DNA from: a bacterium
GTDB lineage: Bacteria; Cyanobacteriota; Vampirovibrionia; Gastranaerophilales; Gastranaerophilaceae
NCBI GenBank assembly: GCA_017941035.1
Contig: JAGAXG010000016.1
Span: 1-44,946 of the forward strand
Direction of reading: 5' to 3'
Length of the DNA stretch: 44,946 nucleotides
The stretch's first letter is position 1; the number at the start of each line of letters is the position of its first letter. Below the pieces are notes generated by a model. That model was not told the DNA's origin. It was given only the letters and a program-made list of their open reading frames with translations, and did no database searches. Shown here one piece after another: positions 33,811 to 43,328 of the stretch. The position numbers and the translations under genes are program-made.

Positions 33811-34449
33811 CTAATCATTATTAATTATTTTATAAATCCAACCTGCAAAAGCACCTGCAAGAAGATTTATACCGAATGTAATCCATGCAAGTTTTGTACA
33901 GCAAGCAATCCCTAATACCATTGTAGAAATAGCGACTGCAGGATTAAATGCTCCTAAACAGATGCTACCAACTGCAAATGCTCCAACCATAACAGTTGAA
34001 CCAATAGCAAGTCCATAATATGAATTATTTTCAACTTTTGATGATGTTGCGGTAAACAAAACTACGTAGCACAATGCAAATGTAAATAAAAATTCCGCAA
34101 TCATAAGATTTATAATATTAAACTCCGGCGATGCAGTTATAACATATTCTTTAGACATGAATAAAACTAAGCCTGAAGCGCATAAAGCTCCGGCTATCTG
34201 GAATAAGGCATACGGTATATAATCTTTTTCTTCCATTGCTCCACGCACAAGAACAGCAAGCGATACTGCAGGATTATAATGACCACCTGATACATGCCCA
34301 CCTGCATAAACCATAACCATTAATACAAAACCAATTGCCAAAGGAGCTATAACTCCTTCATTCCAAAAAAATGCAATCGCTCCAATAGTAAACACCAGAA
34401 AAAACGTACCAATAAATTCTACCAAATACTTTTTCCAATTTTCTTTCAT
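33811..34449 (-). CDS. Aquaporin-family (MIP) channel lacking the usual selectivity-filter arginine
   Basis: A six-helix membrane channel of 212 residues. The two half-helix motifs are GGHYNPAVS (about 57-65) and GAFNPAVAIS (about 165-174). In classic aquaporins the second NPA is followed by Arg (NPAR), which forms the narrow filter; here it is NPAV. The pore may therefore pass small neutral solutes other than water and glycerol. The first half has EFIGTFFLVF, typical of the family. GGAGAT precedes the ATG and a TATAAT box is upstream at 34486-34481. It is monocistronic. Confidence 0.92.
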   Translation of the reverse strand: MKENWKKYLVEFIGTFFLVFTIGAIAFFWNEGVIAPLAIGFVLMVMVYAGGHVSGGHYNPAVSLAVLVRGAMEEKDYIPYALFQIAGALCASGLVLFMSKEYVITASPEFNIINLMIAEFLFTFALCYVVLFTATSSKVENNSYYGLAIGSTVMVGAFAVGSICLGAFNPAVAISTMVLGIACCTKLAWITFGINLLAGAFAGWIYKIINND

Positions 34450-34518
34450 AATTCATCTCCTTTTATTTAAAACGACCAAAATTATAATACAATATAATTA
34501 AACTTTTTACAATAAGTA

Positions 34519-34559
34519 AAAAAGTTGTACAGCATAACAAATATACTGTACAACTTTTT
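34519..34559 (-). terminator. Terminator of the ribosomal protein cluster after rplR
   Basis: Perfect 14-bp stem (34519-34532 with 34546-34559), 13-nt loop and T5 on the minus exit. It ends the cluster after L18. Confidence 0.85.
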
Positions 34560-34585
34560 ATTTAAATTTAGATTTAAAATACTAA

Positions 34586-34954
34586 CTAAAACATTAAGCC
34601 AGCTTCTCTGGCAGCTTCAGCCAAAGCTGCAACTCTACCATGATATAAGAAACCTCCACGGTCAAATACTACACATTCAACGCCGGCTTTTTTAGCTTTC
34701 TGAGCAATTGCTTCACCAACAACTCTTGCAGCATCAATGTTGCCGCCATTTTTAACCTTTTCCCTAAGATCTTTGTCATTTGAAGAAGCTGATGCTAATG
34801 TTACTTTATTAACATCATCAATCAATTGAGCATAAATATGTTTTGTACTTCTATATACAGCTAATCTTGGGAATTCAGCAGTACCTGATATTTTTACTCT
34901 GATTGATCTGTGTCTTTTTTGTACTATTGGTTTTCTTGTTTTTTGCTTAATCAT
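34586..34954 (-). CDS. rplR: Large ribosomal subunit protein uL18
   Basis: 5S rRNA-binding protein of the central protuberance. I chose the ATG at 34954 ([15 protein letters not shown]), with AAAGGA upstream; the longer frame runs into rplF. Family segments: [18 protein letters not shown] and the C-terminal [20 protein letters not shown]. Length 122 is normal. It is the last gene of the cluster here; rpsE, normally next, is absent and a terminator follows. Confidence 0.98.
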   Translation of the reverse strand: MIKQKTRKPIVQKRHRSIRVKISGTAEFPRLAVYRSTKHIYAQLIDDVNKVTLASASSNDKDLREKVKNGGNIDAARVVGEAIAQKAKKAGVECVVFDRGGFLYHGRVAALAEAAREAGLMF

Positions 34955-35039
34955 TTTTCTTTTCCTTTCATATTTTACCCAAACTTGCTTGAAAAACCAC
35001 TTCAAGAGTCTATATGGGCAAGCTAAATTATATAAAAAT

Positions 35040-35579
35040 CTATTTTTTACCTGCTTTACCGACTTTACGTCTGATGTATTCGCCTGCGTATTTAACACCT
35101 TTTCCTTTATAAACTTCAGGCGGACGTTTTGATCTTATTAAAGCCGCAACATCACCAACGGTTTGTTTATTTGAACCTTTTACAGTAATATTTGTATTAT
35201 TTTCTACAGTGATTGTAATTCCTTCAGGAGGAACAATATCAACAGGATGTGAATAACCAAGAGCCATATTCAACGTTGTTCCTTGCATTTGGGCTCTGTA
35301 ACCAACACCATTGATTTCCAATTTTTTAACAAATCCGTCTTTTACACCAGTTACAGCATTTGCAACTAATGTTCTTGATAATCCGTAAAATGCATCCGTT
35401 TCACGAGATGTACCTACTTTTGTTAATGTTATTGTATTTCCATCTAATTTAACTGCAATTTCCGGACGAACTTCTACTACTTCAGTTCCCAAAGGTCCTT
35501 TCGCAGTAACTGTTTGGCCTTCTACTTTTACCTCTACACCTTGAGGTACTTCAATAGGTTTTTTACCAATTCTTGACAT
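35040..35579 (-). CDS. rplF: Large ribosomal subunit protein uL6
   Basis: Two-domain rRNA-binding protein near the factor-binding site. [17 protein letters not shown] opens it, and the signature [19 protein letters not shown] lies near the C-terminus. Length 179 is normal. AAGGAG precedes the ATG. The spacer to rplR is 85 nt and that to rpsH is 117 nt, both long for this operon. Confidence 0.98.
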   Translation of the reverse strand: MSRIGKKPIEVPQGVEVKVEGQTVTAKGPLGTEVVEVRPEIAVKLDGNTITLTKVGTSRETDAFYGLSRTLVANAVTGVKDGFVKKLEINGVGYRAQMQGTTLNMALGYSHPVDIVPPEGITITVENNTNITVKGSNKQTVGDVAALIRSKRPPEVYKGKGVKYAGEYIRRKVGKAGKK

Positions 35580-35696
35580 TTTAATTTTCTCCTTATGGTA
35601 TAAATATGTACTTTTTCGGGATTTTCTACCAATTATTCCCTTTTAAATAATTGTTAAGACATTAAAACTTATCGTCCTAAAATCTTACCAACTTAA

Positions 35697-36095
35697 TTAG
35701 TAAATATAGCAAAGAACTTCTCCGCCGATATTTTCTTTTCTTGCTTTTCTATCAGTCATCAAGCCTTTGCTTGTTGAAACAATAGCAATACCCAAACCGC
35801 CTAAAACTTTTTGCAAATTTTTAGCTTTTGAGTAAGATCTCAAACCTGGTTTTGAAATTCTTTCCATTTTAGTAATTACAGGTTTGTTGTGCGAATCGTA
35901 TTTTAAAGTAACTTTAATTACATTAAATTTGCCTTCCTTTACGATTTCATAATCAGCAATATAACCTTCTGATTTAAGAACTTTTGCTAATTCAATCTTT
36001 AATTTTGAAGAAGGAATAACAACATCAGCATGGGATGCCATTGCTGCATTTCTAATTCTCGTAAGCATATCTGCTATAGGATCTGTAATTGTCAT
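35697..36095 (-). CDS. rpsH: Small ribosomal subunit protein uS8
   Basis: Binds helix 21 of 16S rRNA and, in E. coli, represses the spc operon. Opens with DPIADMLTRIRNAAMASHAD; the C-terminal signature STSKGLMTDRKARKENIGGE is complete. Length 132. A 235-nt spacer with a terminator and folded sequence separates it from rpsN, so it may have its own promoter or leader. Confidence 0.98.
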   Translation of the reverse strand: MTITDPIADMLTRIRNAAMASHADVVIPSSKLKIELAKVLKSEGYIADYEIVKEGKFNVIKVTLKYDSHNKPVITKMERISKPGLRSYSKAKNLQKVLGGLGIAIVSTSKGLMTDRKARKENIGGEVLCYIY

Positions 36096-36268
36096 TTTTG
36101 ACTCCTTTTTGATGAAACTTACCCGCAGTTCATCGGGCAGTATTTCTAAACTATTACACCGCTTACTGAATTAATTTTGTTCAACAAGTGAACTTGTTTC
36201 AGCAGTTCGGAACTGTACAACCAAATTATCATAAAAAAAATATATTTACAAGTAAAATATTACAAATG

Positions 36269-36304
36269 TAAAAGAGAGCAAAGTATATTCTTTGCCCTCT
36301 TTTA
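36269..36304 (-). terminator. Internal terminator or attenuator between rpsN and rpsH
   Basis: Stem 36269-36283 with 36290-36304. On the minus strand the only mismatch becomes a G-U pair. It lies 27 nt after the rpsN stop and is followed by CTCTTTTACATTT. Confidence 0.65.
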
Positions 36305-36330
36305 ATTTCTAATTTTTTGGCAACACAAAC

Positions 36331-36537
36331 TTACCAGCTTGCTTTTGTTACACCAGGTAGCAAACCTTGGTGTGCCATTTTTCTTAAGCAAATTCTGCAA
36401 AGACCGAAATCTCTGTGATAACCGTGAGGTCTTCCACAGATTGAACATCTGTTATGAAGTCTTACTGCAGGATACTTACCGGCAGCAACTAATTGTTCAC
36501 GTTTTGCTTCTTTTTCTATCATCGCTTTTTTAGCCAT
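36331..36537 (-). CDS. rpsN: Small ribosomal subunit protein uS14, zinc-binding form
   Basis: Head protein of the 30S subunit. The type Z form is shown by CSICG and CRIC (about residues 31-50), with the family ending [13 protein letters not shown]. Length 68 is slightly longer than the usual 61, due to a longer N-terminus ([20 protein letters not shown]). Zinc-dependent S14 is common; no zinc-free paralogue is in the window. The gene is flanked by longer spacers than usual. Confidence 0.97.
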   Translation of the reverse strand: MAKKAMIEKEAKREQLVAAGKYPAVRLHNRCSICGRPHGYHRDFGLCRICLRKMAHQGLLPGVTKASW

Positions 36538-36609
36538 GAATTTCTCCTTTATGTTTTATTGTGTATTATTTTCTATTTTAACATCAACGTATATAAACGC
36601 CAATCTGCA

Positions 36610-37158
36610 TTATTTTTTAAAAGGCATTCCCAAAAGTCTTAGCAATTCTCTTGCTTCTTCATCTGTTTCAGCAGTTGTAATAACTGATACATTCATACCT
36701 TTTACCAAATCAACTTCTTCATAGCTGATTTCAGGGAACAAAGCCTGTTCTTTCAAACCTAATGTGTAATTCCCTCTTCCATCAAAGCTTTTTGCACTGA
36801 CACCACGGAAGTCACGAATTCTTGGAAGTACAACACAAATAAGTTTTTGCAAGAAATCATACATTCTTTCACCACGCAATGTTGCCATCGCACCAACAGG
36901 CATACCTTCTCTCAATTTGTAAGATGCAATTGATTTTTTAGCTTTTGTAACAACAGCCTTTTGACCTGCTATCTTTGTCAATTGAGCTTCTATAGCTTCT
37001 GCTATTTTTGAATTATGAGAAGCCTCACCTACACCCATGTTCAAAACGATTTTAACAATCTTTGGAACTTGGTGAACATTCTTGTATCCGAACTTTTCTT
37101 TCAAAGCGGGTACTACTTCTTCTGAATATCTTTTTTTCAAATTTTCTGTTACTGTCAT
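36610..37158 (-). CDS. rplE: Large ribosomal subunit protein uL5
   Basis: Binds 5S rRNA and contacts the P-site tRNA. Opens [20 protein letters not shown]; conserved [35 protein letters not shown] and the C-terminal [20 protein letters not shown]. Length 182 is normal. The spacer upstream (106 nt) holds a hairpin-forming CCTCACCC/GGTTGAGG stretch. Confidence 0.98.
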   Translation of the reverse strand: MTVTENLKKRYSEEVVPALKEKFGYKNVHQVPKIVKIVLNMGVGEASHNSKIAEAIEAQLTKIAGQKAVVTKAKKSIASYKLREGMPVGAMATLRGERMYDFLQKLICVVLPRIRDFRGVSAKSFDGRGNYTLGLKEQALFPEISYEEVDLVKGMNVSVITTAETDEEARELLRLLGMPFKK

Positions 37159-37264
37159 TTTCTTTTTCCTTTACTATTGGTATTAATGTCATAATTGCTA
37201 CTAGAGATAGGACAGACCCAGCTCTAACCCTCACCCGAAAGGTTGAGGAAACAGCTTTTACACA

Positions 37265-37603
37265 TTAAGCATCTAGCTGTTCACCGCATTTTTTACAAAT
37301 GCGTACTTTTTTACCATCGATAATTTTTATTGAAGGTCTCGTTGCTTTTTCGCAAGCAGGGCAAACTATCATTACATTTGAAGAATCAATTGGAGCTTCA
37401 ATCTTTATAAGTCCGCCTTGAATACCAGCAGCAGGTTGAGGTTTTTGTGCTTTAGTAACCATATTTAATCCTTCAACGATTACTTTACCTTCACTGCGAT
37501 CAACTTTTCTGATATTACCGATTTTTCCTTTGTCTTTACCTGCTATAACGATAACCCTGTCACCGTTTTTTACATGTAAATCTTTTTTAGTTGTATCTTT
37601 CAT
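37265..37603 (-). CDS. rplX: Large ribosomal subunit protein uL24 with a C-terminal zinc ribbon
   Basis: Assembly-initiator protein near the exit tunnel. The KOW motif is VKNGDRVIVIAGKDKGKIG (about 11-29), followed by VEGLNMVTKAQKP. The C-terminal CPAC...CKKC cysteine pairs form a zinc ribbon, known in many bacterial L24 proteins. Length 112 is normal. It is flanked by a 156-nt spacer toward rplN that holds an 8-bp tandem repeat. Confidence 0.98.
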   Translation of the reverse strand: MKDTTKKDLHVKNGDRVIVIAGKDKGKIGNIRKVDRSEGKVIVEGLNMVTKAQKPQPAAGIQGGLIKIEAPIDSSNVMIVCPACEKATRPSIKIIDGKKVRICKKCGEQLDA

Positions 37604-37705
37604 CTTTCTTTCCTTTTTCTTAAAGTCGATAAGTCTTTAAGTCTATAAGACGTTAAGTTCATATCGCATTTAGTAATTGTATTCTTTACTCATTCTTTAA
37701 CCGAC

Positions 37706-37740
37706 TTAACGTTTTAACGTCTTAACGTCTTAACGTCTTA
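37706..37740. repeat. Tandem 8-bp repeat TTAACGTC in the rplN-rplX spacer
   Basis: TTAACG begins at 37706, 37714, 37722 and 37730 (period 8; three exact TTAACGTC units plus TTAACGTT). Inverted relatives (ACGTTAAG, AAGTCTTTAAGTC) lie at 37630-37657, so the spacer can fold into a long imperfect hairpin. Likely a slippage-prone array. Confidence 0.8.
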
Positions 37741-37759
37741 TCTGTCAATCATCCGGTAA

Positions 37760-38128
37760 TTAAATTACCTCCGGAGCAAGAGAAACTATCTTCATATAAC
37801 CTTTATCACGTAATTCACGAGCTACAGGCCCGAAAACACGAGTTCCTCTAGGATTGCCGTCTTTTGCAATAATAACTGCAGCATTTTCATCAAATCTAAT
37901 AACGGAACCGTCTTGACGTTTAATATCTGCTTTTGTTCTTACTACAACTGCACGTACAACTTCTCCTTTTTTTACGGTCATATTAGGAGATGCATCTTTT
38001 ACTGATGCAACGATTTCATCACCTACTGCCGCAAATTTTTTATTTGAGCTTCCCATAACGCGAATACATAATAATTGCTTTGCACCCGTGTTATCTGCTA
38101 CTTCTAGTCTTGTCTCTTGTTGTATCAT
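37760..38128 (-). CDS. rplN: Large ribosomal subunit protein uL14
   Basis: Binds 23S rRNA and contacts 16S rRNA in bridge B8. The start at 38128 ([18 protein letters not shown]) is the family start; the longer frame is an extension into the spacer. Conserved: [40 protein letters not shown] and [16 protein letters not shown]. Length 122. AAAGGA lies upstream. Confidence 0.98.
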   Translation of the reverse strand: MIQQETRLEVADNTGAKQLLCIRVMGSSNKKFAAVGDEIVASVKDASPNMTVKKGEVVRAVVVRTKADIKRQDGSVIRFDENAAVIIAKDGNPRGTRVFGPVARELRDKGYMKIVSLAPEVI

Positions 38129-38256
38129 TTTTCTTTCCTTTTCTTTGCCGGTAATAAACCGACTTGTATAACTTGTGCCTCTCATTACTCAGTGGTAATG
38201 CTGCTCATAAAATATTAATACAAAATACTTACATGCTTTATAAAAGCGAAAAATAA

Positions 38257-38502
38257 TTATTTTGCTTTTTCAATTACTTCTGCAACACTCCAGCGTTTAT
38301 CTTTAGAAACAGGTTTTGATTCTACTATTCTTACGATATCACCTTCGTTGCAAATATTTTCAGCATCGTGTGCTTTATAGTGTTTATTGGATTCCATAAT
38401 CTTTTTGTATCTTGGATGTGGTTCGTAGTCTGCAACTTTTACAACTACTGTTTTATCCATTTTATTACTGATTACTATTCCTTGTTTTTCTTTTTTAGGC
38501 AT
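38257..38502 (-). CDS. rpsQ: Small ribosomal subunit protein uS17
   Basis: OB-fold 16S rRNA-binding protein. Conserved [32 protein letters not shown] and [18 protein letters not shown]. Length 81 is normal. Its ATG overlaps the end of rpmC by 8 bp, so the two are translated together. Confidence 0.98.
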   Translation of the reverse strand: MPKKEKQGIVISNKMDKTVVVKVADYEPHPRYKKIMESNKHYKAHDAENICNEGDIVRIVESKPVSKDKRWSVAEVIEKAK

Positions 38503-38692
38503 TTTCTTTACCTTTCTCTGTTATTATTGTTTTTGCTTGTGCGATAAGTTTTTTTGTTTTTGAAATTGTTGAAGTATTTTCCAATTTATTAGTTGCAAGT
38601 GATAATCTTGATTCTAATAATTGCTTTTTCCAGTCAACAATCGCATTTTGTAACTCATCGACTGTCTTTTCACGCATTTCACTTAATTTCAT
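38495..38692 (-). CDS. rpmC: Large ribosomal subunit protein uL29
   Basis: Two-helix protein at the tunnel exit and docking site for SRP and trigger factor. Opens [20 protein letters not shown]; the middle has [19 protein letters not shown]. Length 65 is typical. It lies between rplP (20 nt upstream) and rpsQ (8-bp overlap). Confidence 0.97.
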   Translation of the reverse strand: MKLSEMREKTVDELQNAIVDWKKQLLESRLSLATNKLENTSTISKTKKLIAQAKTIITEKGKENA

Positions 38693-38712
38693 TTTTATTT
38701 TCCTTTGTTATT

Positions 38713-39129
38713 TTATGCTTCGTCTGTTTTTACAACTATCTTTGTTTTGATAGGCAACTTTTGTGCAGCTAATTCAAGCGCGTGTGTTGCAACACTTCTG
38801 TCGAAGTATTCTAATTCAAACATAATTCTGTTTGGTTTTACCACTGCAACCCAATATTCTACATTACCTTTTCCTGAACCCATACGAGTTTCAGCAGGTT
38901 TCGCAGTAATTGGTTTATCAGGGAATATTTTAATCCATACATTACCGCCACGTTTGATTTCACGAGTCATAGCACGACGTGCAGCTTCTATCTGACGGCT
39001 GGTAATCCAACCAGGTTCTACTGCTTGCAACCCGTAATGACCGAATTCAAGTTTTGTACCTCTTGTTTCAGTACCTTTCATTCTGCCTTTCATCATCTTG
39101 CGGTATTTTGTCTTTTTAGGCTGTAACAT
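38713..39129 (-). CDS. rplP: Large ribosomal subunit protein uL16
   Basis: Organises the A-site and 5S rRNA region. Opens [18 protein letters not shown]; conserved [20 protein letters not shown] and [20 protein letters not shown]. Length 138 is normal. It follows rpsC by 39 nt and precedes rpmC by 20 nt, the standard order. Confidence 0.98.
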   Translation of the reverse strand: MLQPKKTKYRKMMKGRMKGTETRGTKLEFGHYGLQAVEPGWITSRQIEAARRAMTREIKRGGNVWIKIFPDKPITAKPAETRMGSGKGNVEYWVAVVKPNRIMFELEYFDRSVATHALELAAQKLPIKTKIVVKTDEA

Positions 39130-39168
39130 TTTATATTTGCTCCTATTATTTTATACCTTTATTTTAAT

Positions 39169-39909
39169 TTACTTTGTTTCTTCAATAGCTGTTGCTCTAG
39201 CACGTCTAGGACGTCTTTGAGAACGCTCTGAATTATTTTCTCTATTAGATTTAACTTTAATGTTTTGATCTGCCATTTCACCAGGCATTAAATTACCTTT
39301 AAAGATCCAAACCTTTACACCGATTTTGCCCATAATAGTATCAGCTTCGGCAAACCCGAAATCAACATCAGCTCTTAGTGTCTGCAAAGGAATTCTACCC
39401 TCTTTTGCCCATTCAGAACGAGCAATTTCTGCTCCGCCCAAACGACCTGATACCATTACCTTGATACCTTGAACCCCGGATCTCATTGTTCTTTGCATAG
39501 CTTGTTTCATTGCACGACGGAAAGCTATACGTTTTTCCAATTGTTGTGCAATATTTTCCGCTACTAATTGAGCATCCGCATCAATTCTGGCAACTTCTAC
39601 AACATTGATGATTACATCTTTACCGATATATTTTGCAACATCTTTACGAAGATCATCAATACCTTGACCGCCTCTACCAACAACGATACCAGGTTTGGCT
39701 GTAACTACAGTAATTGTAATTTTGTCGCCTTTTCTTGCAATCCAAATTTTTGAAATGCCAGCTGCATATAATTTTTTCTTTACAAATTTTCTAATTTTAG
39801 CGTCTTCCGCTACAAATTCTTTGTAGTCTTTCACCTTAGCAAACCACTGGCTTGCCCAATTTTGGATGATTCCTACTCTAAATCCGGTTGGATGTGTTTT
39901 TTGTCCCAT
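39169..39909 (-). CDS. rpsC: Small ribosomal subunit protein uS3
   Basis: KH-domain protein of the mRNA entry tunnel. Opens [20 protein letters not shown]; the KH core is [20 protein letters not shown]; the C-terminal domain has [20 protein letters not shown]. Length 246, with a basic tail ([13 protein letters not shown]) of lineage-variable type. It overlaps nothing and follows rplV by 11 nt. Confidence 0.98.
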   Translation of the reverse strand: MGQKTHPTGFRVGIIQNWASQWFAKVKDYKEFVAEDAKIRKFVKKKLYAAGISKIWIARKGDKITITVVTAKPGIVVGRGGQGIDDLRKDVAKYIGKDVIINVVEVARIDADAQLVAENIAQQLEKRIAFRRAMKQAMQRTMRSGVQGIKVMVSGRLGGAEIARSEWAKEGRIPLQTLRADVDFGFAEADTIMGKIGVKVWIFKGNLMPGEMADQNIKVKSNRENNSERSQRRPRRARATAIEETK

Positions 39910-39920
39910 TTTATTTTTTC

Positions 39921-40262
39921 CTATTTTTTGATTGTATCACTAACTACTAATGTAAGGTGTGATGTACGTTTCATTCTTGAATACATACGACCTTGTGCTC
40001 TTGTTCTTGCGCGTTTGTATGTAGTGCTTTCATCTGCATAAATTTGAGAAATCTTTAAAGACTCAGCAGCAACACCATACTGTTCTCTAGCATTTGCAAT
40101 AGCAACTTTCAAATTCTTTTCTACTACTCTTGCTGCAAAGTACGGCATGAAACGCAACATATCTTGAGCTTCAATAACAGATTTTCCGCGAACTTCGTTG
40201 ATTACTCTGCGTAGTTTTCGTGCTGTCATTTTTATGTCTGTTTGTTTTGCTTTTGCTTCCAT
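39921..40262 (-). CDS. rplV: Large ribosomal subunit protein uL22
   Basis: Lines the exit tunnel with its extended loop. Conserved [40 protein letters not shown] and the loop [20 protein letters not shown]. Length 113. Macrolide-relevant loop residues look ordinary. Confidence 0.98.
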   Translation of the reverse strand: MEAKAKQTDIKMTARKLRRVINEVRGKSVIEAQDMLRFMPYFAARVVEKNLKVAIANAREQYGVAAESLKISQIYADESTTYKRARTRAQGRMYSRMKRTSHLTLVVSDTIKK

Positions 40263-40305
40263 TGTTTTTATCCTTTTATTTTTTTATATTACGTTGGATT
40301 CTTGC

Positions 40306-40587
40306 TTATCCTCTTTTAGCAGTCTTATCAGAACCTGCATGACCTTTAAAAAGTCTTGTTGGAGCAAATTCACCTAATTTGTGTCCAACCATTTCTTCTG
40401 TTATATAAACAGGTACGTGAGTTTTACCGTTGTGAACAGCTATTGTATGGTTTAACATATCAGGTACTACCATTGACGCTCTTGACCAAGTTTTGATAAC
40501 TTTCTTTTCAGAGTTAGCATTCATTTTTTCTATTTTCTTTTGTAGAGATTCTTCTACATACGCACCTTTTTTTAATGAACGTGCCAT
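40306..40587 (-). CDS. rpsS: Small ribosomal subunit protein uS19
   Basis: 30S head protein. Opens [20 protein letters not shown]; conserved [20 protein letters not shown] and [20 protein letters not shown]. Length 93 is normal. The spacer to rplB is 83 nt. Confidence 0.98.
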   Translation of the reverse strand: MARSLKKGAYVEESLQKKIEKMNANSEKKVIKTWSRASMVVPDMLNHTIAVHNGKTHVPVYITEEMVGHKLGEFAPTRLFKGHAGSDKTAKRG

Positions 40588-40670
40588 TTATTTCTCCTTT
40601 TCTCTATTTTGAGTGTCTTTTATATTAAACAAGATCACTTTAAACTCACTTTCGTTCGTTAAAGATTATC

Positions 40671-41501
40671 TTATTTTTTATTTCTTCTTCTAACAATTAA
40701 CTTGTCAGATGCTTTACCTTTTTTACGTGTCTTATAACCAAGAGCCGGTTTACCCCAAGGTGTTTTAGGGTTTCCACCAGGACCAGTTTTACCTTCACCA
40801 CCACCGTGAGGGTGATCGCAAGGGTTCATTGTAACACCACGTACTGTTGGTCTGATACCCATATAACGTTTTCTTCCGGCTTTACCAATTTTTAAGTTTT
40901 TAAATTCGGAATTACCAAGAACACCTATAGTTGCTAAGCATTCTTTTCTAATCATTCTCATTTCGCCTGAAGGAAGTTTAATTGTTACATAGTTACCTTC
41001 TTTTGCCATTACCTGAGCGCTATTTCCTGCTGCTCTAACTAAAACTCCTCCACGTCCTGGAGTCATTTCAATATTATGTACAAATGTACCTAACGGAATC
41101 AATTCCAACGGAATTGCATTTCCTGTTTGAACAGGTGCTTCAGGTCCTGAAACAATTTTATCTCCTACGCTTAAACCTTCGGGAGTTAAGATATATCTCT
41201 TTTCTCCGTCAGCATAAAAACATAATGAAATTCTTACATTTCTGTTTGGATCGTATTCAATAGTTTTAACTGTTGCTTCTATTCCAAACTTTTCTCTTTT
41301 AAAATCAATTACACGGTAAGTTCTTTTTACTCCGCCTCCTTTGTGACGGCAAGTAATTCTACCTGTATTGTTTCTTCCTGCTTTTTTATTCAATGATTTT
41401 AACAATGATTTTTCAGGAGTTGAAGTAGTGATTTCTTGATAATCACTCTTTGTCATGCCTCTTTGTCCCGGAGACGTCGGATTAATTTTTCTGATTGCCA
41501 T
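40671..41501 (-). CDS. rplB: Large ribosomal subunit protein uL2
   Basis: Peptidyl-transferase-centre protein. Conserved [20 protein letters not shown], the loop [19 protein letters not shown], and the signature [20 protein letters not shown] with its key His. Length 276 is normal. It follows rplW by 53 nt. Confidence 0.98.
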   Translation of the reverse strand: MAIRKINPTSPGQRGMTKSDYQEITTSTPEKSLLKSLNKKAGRNNTGRITCRHKGGGVKRTYRVIDFKREKFGIEATVKTIEYDPNRNVRISLCFYADGEKRYILTPEGLSVGDKIVSGPEAPVQTGNAIPLELIPLGTFVHNIEMTPGRGGVLVRAAGNSAQVMAKEGNYVTIKLPSGEMRMIRKECLATIGVLGNSEFKNLKIGKAGRKRYMGIRPTVRGVTMNPCDHPHGGGEGKTGPGGNPKTPWGKPALGYKTRKKGKASDKLIVRRRNKK

Positions 41502-41554
41502 TTTTATTTTCTCCTACTACTTTGGCTTTCTTTTGTACTAATTTTGCTTAAATT

Positions 41555-41845
41555 TTATACATTCATAAATTCAAGCGGTTCGCCTTCGATTGTCACGATG
41601 GCTTTCTTTGAAGAATCAGTTCTGCCAAATTTATATCCAAGTCTTTTTGAATGTGAAGGCATATAAACTGTTCTTACTTTTTTAACTTTTCGTCCCGGAA
41701 AAGCTAATTCGACTGCTTTCGCAATTTCAATTTTGTTAGCATCTTTTCTTACTTCAAAAGTGTATTGAGCATTTTCAGTAGCTGATACAGATTTTTCTGT
41801 AATTAAAGATTTTTTTATTACATCATATAAATTTTCGTTACTCAT
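41555..41845 (-). CDS. rplW: Large ribosomal subunit protein uL23
   Basis: Tunnel-exit protein and chaperone docking site. Conserved VIKKSLITEKSVSATENAQY, FEVRKDANKIEIAKAVELAF and VRTVYMPSHSKRLGYKFG. Length 96. Its start codon overlaps the rplD stop by one base (TAATG), giving translational coupling. Confidence 0.98.
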   Translation of the reverse strand: MSNENLYDVIKKSLITEKSVSATENAQYTFEVRKDANKIEIAKAVELAFPGRKVKKVRTVYMPSHSKRLGYKFGRTDSSKKAIVTIEGEPLEFMNV

Positions 41846-42474
41846 TATTTGCTCAACCTTTCTGTGATGTCTTGTACAGCAGATTCAGTCATCACAACAA
41901 AATCAGCTTCCAATAAGTCTTTTACATTTAAGTTAGACGGTAAAATAAGTTTTACACTAGGAATATTTCTTGCTGAAAGTTCTAAATTCTTATTTTCTTC
42001 AGCTTTTAAATCAGCAACTACTAAAACTTTTCCGCTAACATTTAATGATTTTAATGCACTAACCATTAATTTTGTTTTAGGTTCTTCAATAGTTGAGAAG
42101 TCCTTGACTACGACAATTTGAGCTTCTCTTGCAGATAATGCGGAACGTAATGCTAATCTTCTTGCTTTTTGAGGCATATTGAAAGCATAGCTTCTTGGTT
42201 TTGGCCCAAAGATTACACCACCACCTGCAAATAAAGGTGAACGAAGTGATCCTGCTCTTGCACGACCTGTACCTTTTTGTTTCCAAGGTTTTCTTCCACC
42301 GCCAGATACTTCTGATCTTGTTTTTGTACAAGCGTTACCTGAACGTGCATTGTTAAGTTGTCTTCTTAATGCTAAATGCATTATGTGCATATTAGGCTCT
42401 ACACCAAATACTTCTTTAGCTAATGTAATTTCACCTAATTTTTCACCATTTGTGTTTAAAATTTCTTTTGACAT
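41845..42474 (-). CDS. rplD: Large ribosomal subunit protein uL4
   Basis: Tunnel protein and, in E. coli, repressor of the S10 operon. Conserved long loop GGGRKPWKQKGTGRARAGSL and GGGVIFGPKPRSYAFNMPQK. Length 209 is normal. A 218-nt spacer containing a repeat-like element separates it from rplC. Confidence 0.98.
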   Translation of the reverse strand: MSKEILNTNGEKLGEITLAKEVFGVEPNMHIMHLALRRQLNNARSGNACTKTRSEVSGGGRKPWKQKGTGRARAGSLRSPLFAGGGVIFGPKPRSYAFNMPQKARRLALRSALSAREAQIVVVKDFSTIEEPKTKLMVSALKSLNVSGKVLVVADLKAEENKNLELSARNIPSVKLILPSNLNVKDLLEADFVVMTESAVQDITERLSK

Positions 42475-42565
42475 TTCTATTTTTTCCTTTTTGCTTTCCG
42501 TCTACCCCTTTCCCTAAGGGTTTTATATGGTAGAAGCGGGTTATTTTGTATTTCTTTTATTTTTT

Positions 42566-42623
42566 CCGCCTGTACAATCACAGATTGCTTCGTTAGCTTC
42601 ATTTGTATCGCTCACAACGGCGG
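42566..42623. repeat. 58-bp hairpin-like element in the rplC-rplD spacer
   Basis: Bounded by CCGCC (42566-42570) and GGCGG (42619-42623), with further imperfect inner pairing. It contains GATTGCTTCGTTAGCTTC, which resembles dispersed intergenic repeats I know from other bacteria. No second copy is seen in this window. Confidence 0.4.
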
Positions 42624-42692
42624 TAATATAATGTTACGTGCTGTTTGCCTTGCTAACGCAAGCCGATCGGCACTTCACACCGACTCACGAAT

Positions 42693-43328
42693 TTAGTTCC
42701 ACTTAGTTCTTGTAGGAACGATTGTAACCAATCTTCCTTCACAACCAGGAACTGAACCTTTTACTAATACTAAACCGTTTGCTGAATCAACTTTAACAAG
42801 TTTAAGCTTAGTAATTGTAACTCTTTCATTACCCATGTTACCTGCCATTCTTTTGCCTTTGATAACACGTGAAGGAGTTGTACCTGCACCTATTGAACCC
42901 GGTTCTCTGTGATTTTTAGAACCGTGAGCCATAGGTCCTCTGCCAAAGTTCCAGCGTTTTACTGTACCTTGGAAGCCTTTACCTATTGATTTACCGGTAA
43001 CATCTACTTTTTCAACGTTATCTAATACAGATAATTCAACTTTGTCACCTACTTTGAAATCTTGAGGGTTTTCTACTCTGAATTCTTGTAAGTGTCTGTA
43101 GTTTGATAAACTGTTTTTCTTAAAGTGACCCAATTGAGCCTTTGTTAAATGTTTTTCTTTTGCTGCAACAGTACCAACTTGAATAGCATTATAACCATCA
43201 GTTTCAACAGTTTTTACCTGAGTAACAACTGTTTCATCAACTTTGATAACTGTTACAGGAATTGCCAAACCGTTTTCATCAAAGATTTGAGTCATTCCTA
43301 CTTTTTTACCTATTACACCTAGTGTCAT
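42693..43328 (-). CDS. rplC: Large ribosomal subunit protein uL3
   Basis: Early-assembly 23S rRNA-binding protein. Opens TLGVIGKKVGMTQIFDENG; conserved GKGFQGTVKRWNFGRGPMAH and GSIGAGTTPSRVIKGKRMAG. Length 211 is normal. It is separated from rpsJ by 192 nt of sequence with small GC-rich hairpins. Confidence 0.98.
   Translation of the reverse strand: MTLGVIGKKVGMTQIFDENGLAIPVTVIKVDETVVTQVKTVETDGYNAIQVGTVAAKEKHLTKAQLGHFKKNSLSNYRHLQEFRVENPQDFKVGDKVELSVLDNVEKVDVTGKSIGKGFQGTVKRWNFGRGPMAHGSKNHREPGSIGAGTTPSRVIKGKRMAGNMGNERVTITKLKLVKVDSANGLVLVKGSVPGCEGRLVTIVPTRTKWN

Noticed and set aside
34955-35098. N-terminal extension of L18
   Set aside because: It overlaps rplF, lacks similarity to L18, and the internal ATG at 34954 has a good ribosome binding site.
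37630-37741. CRISPR-like array
   Set aside because: Units are 8 bp, directly adjacent and without unique spacers; no cas genes are present.
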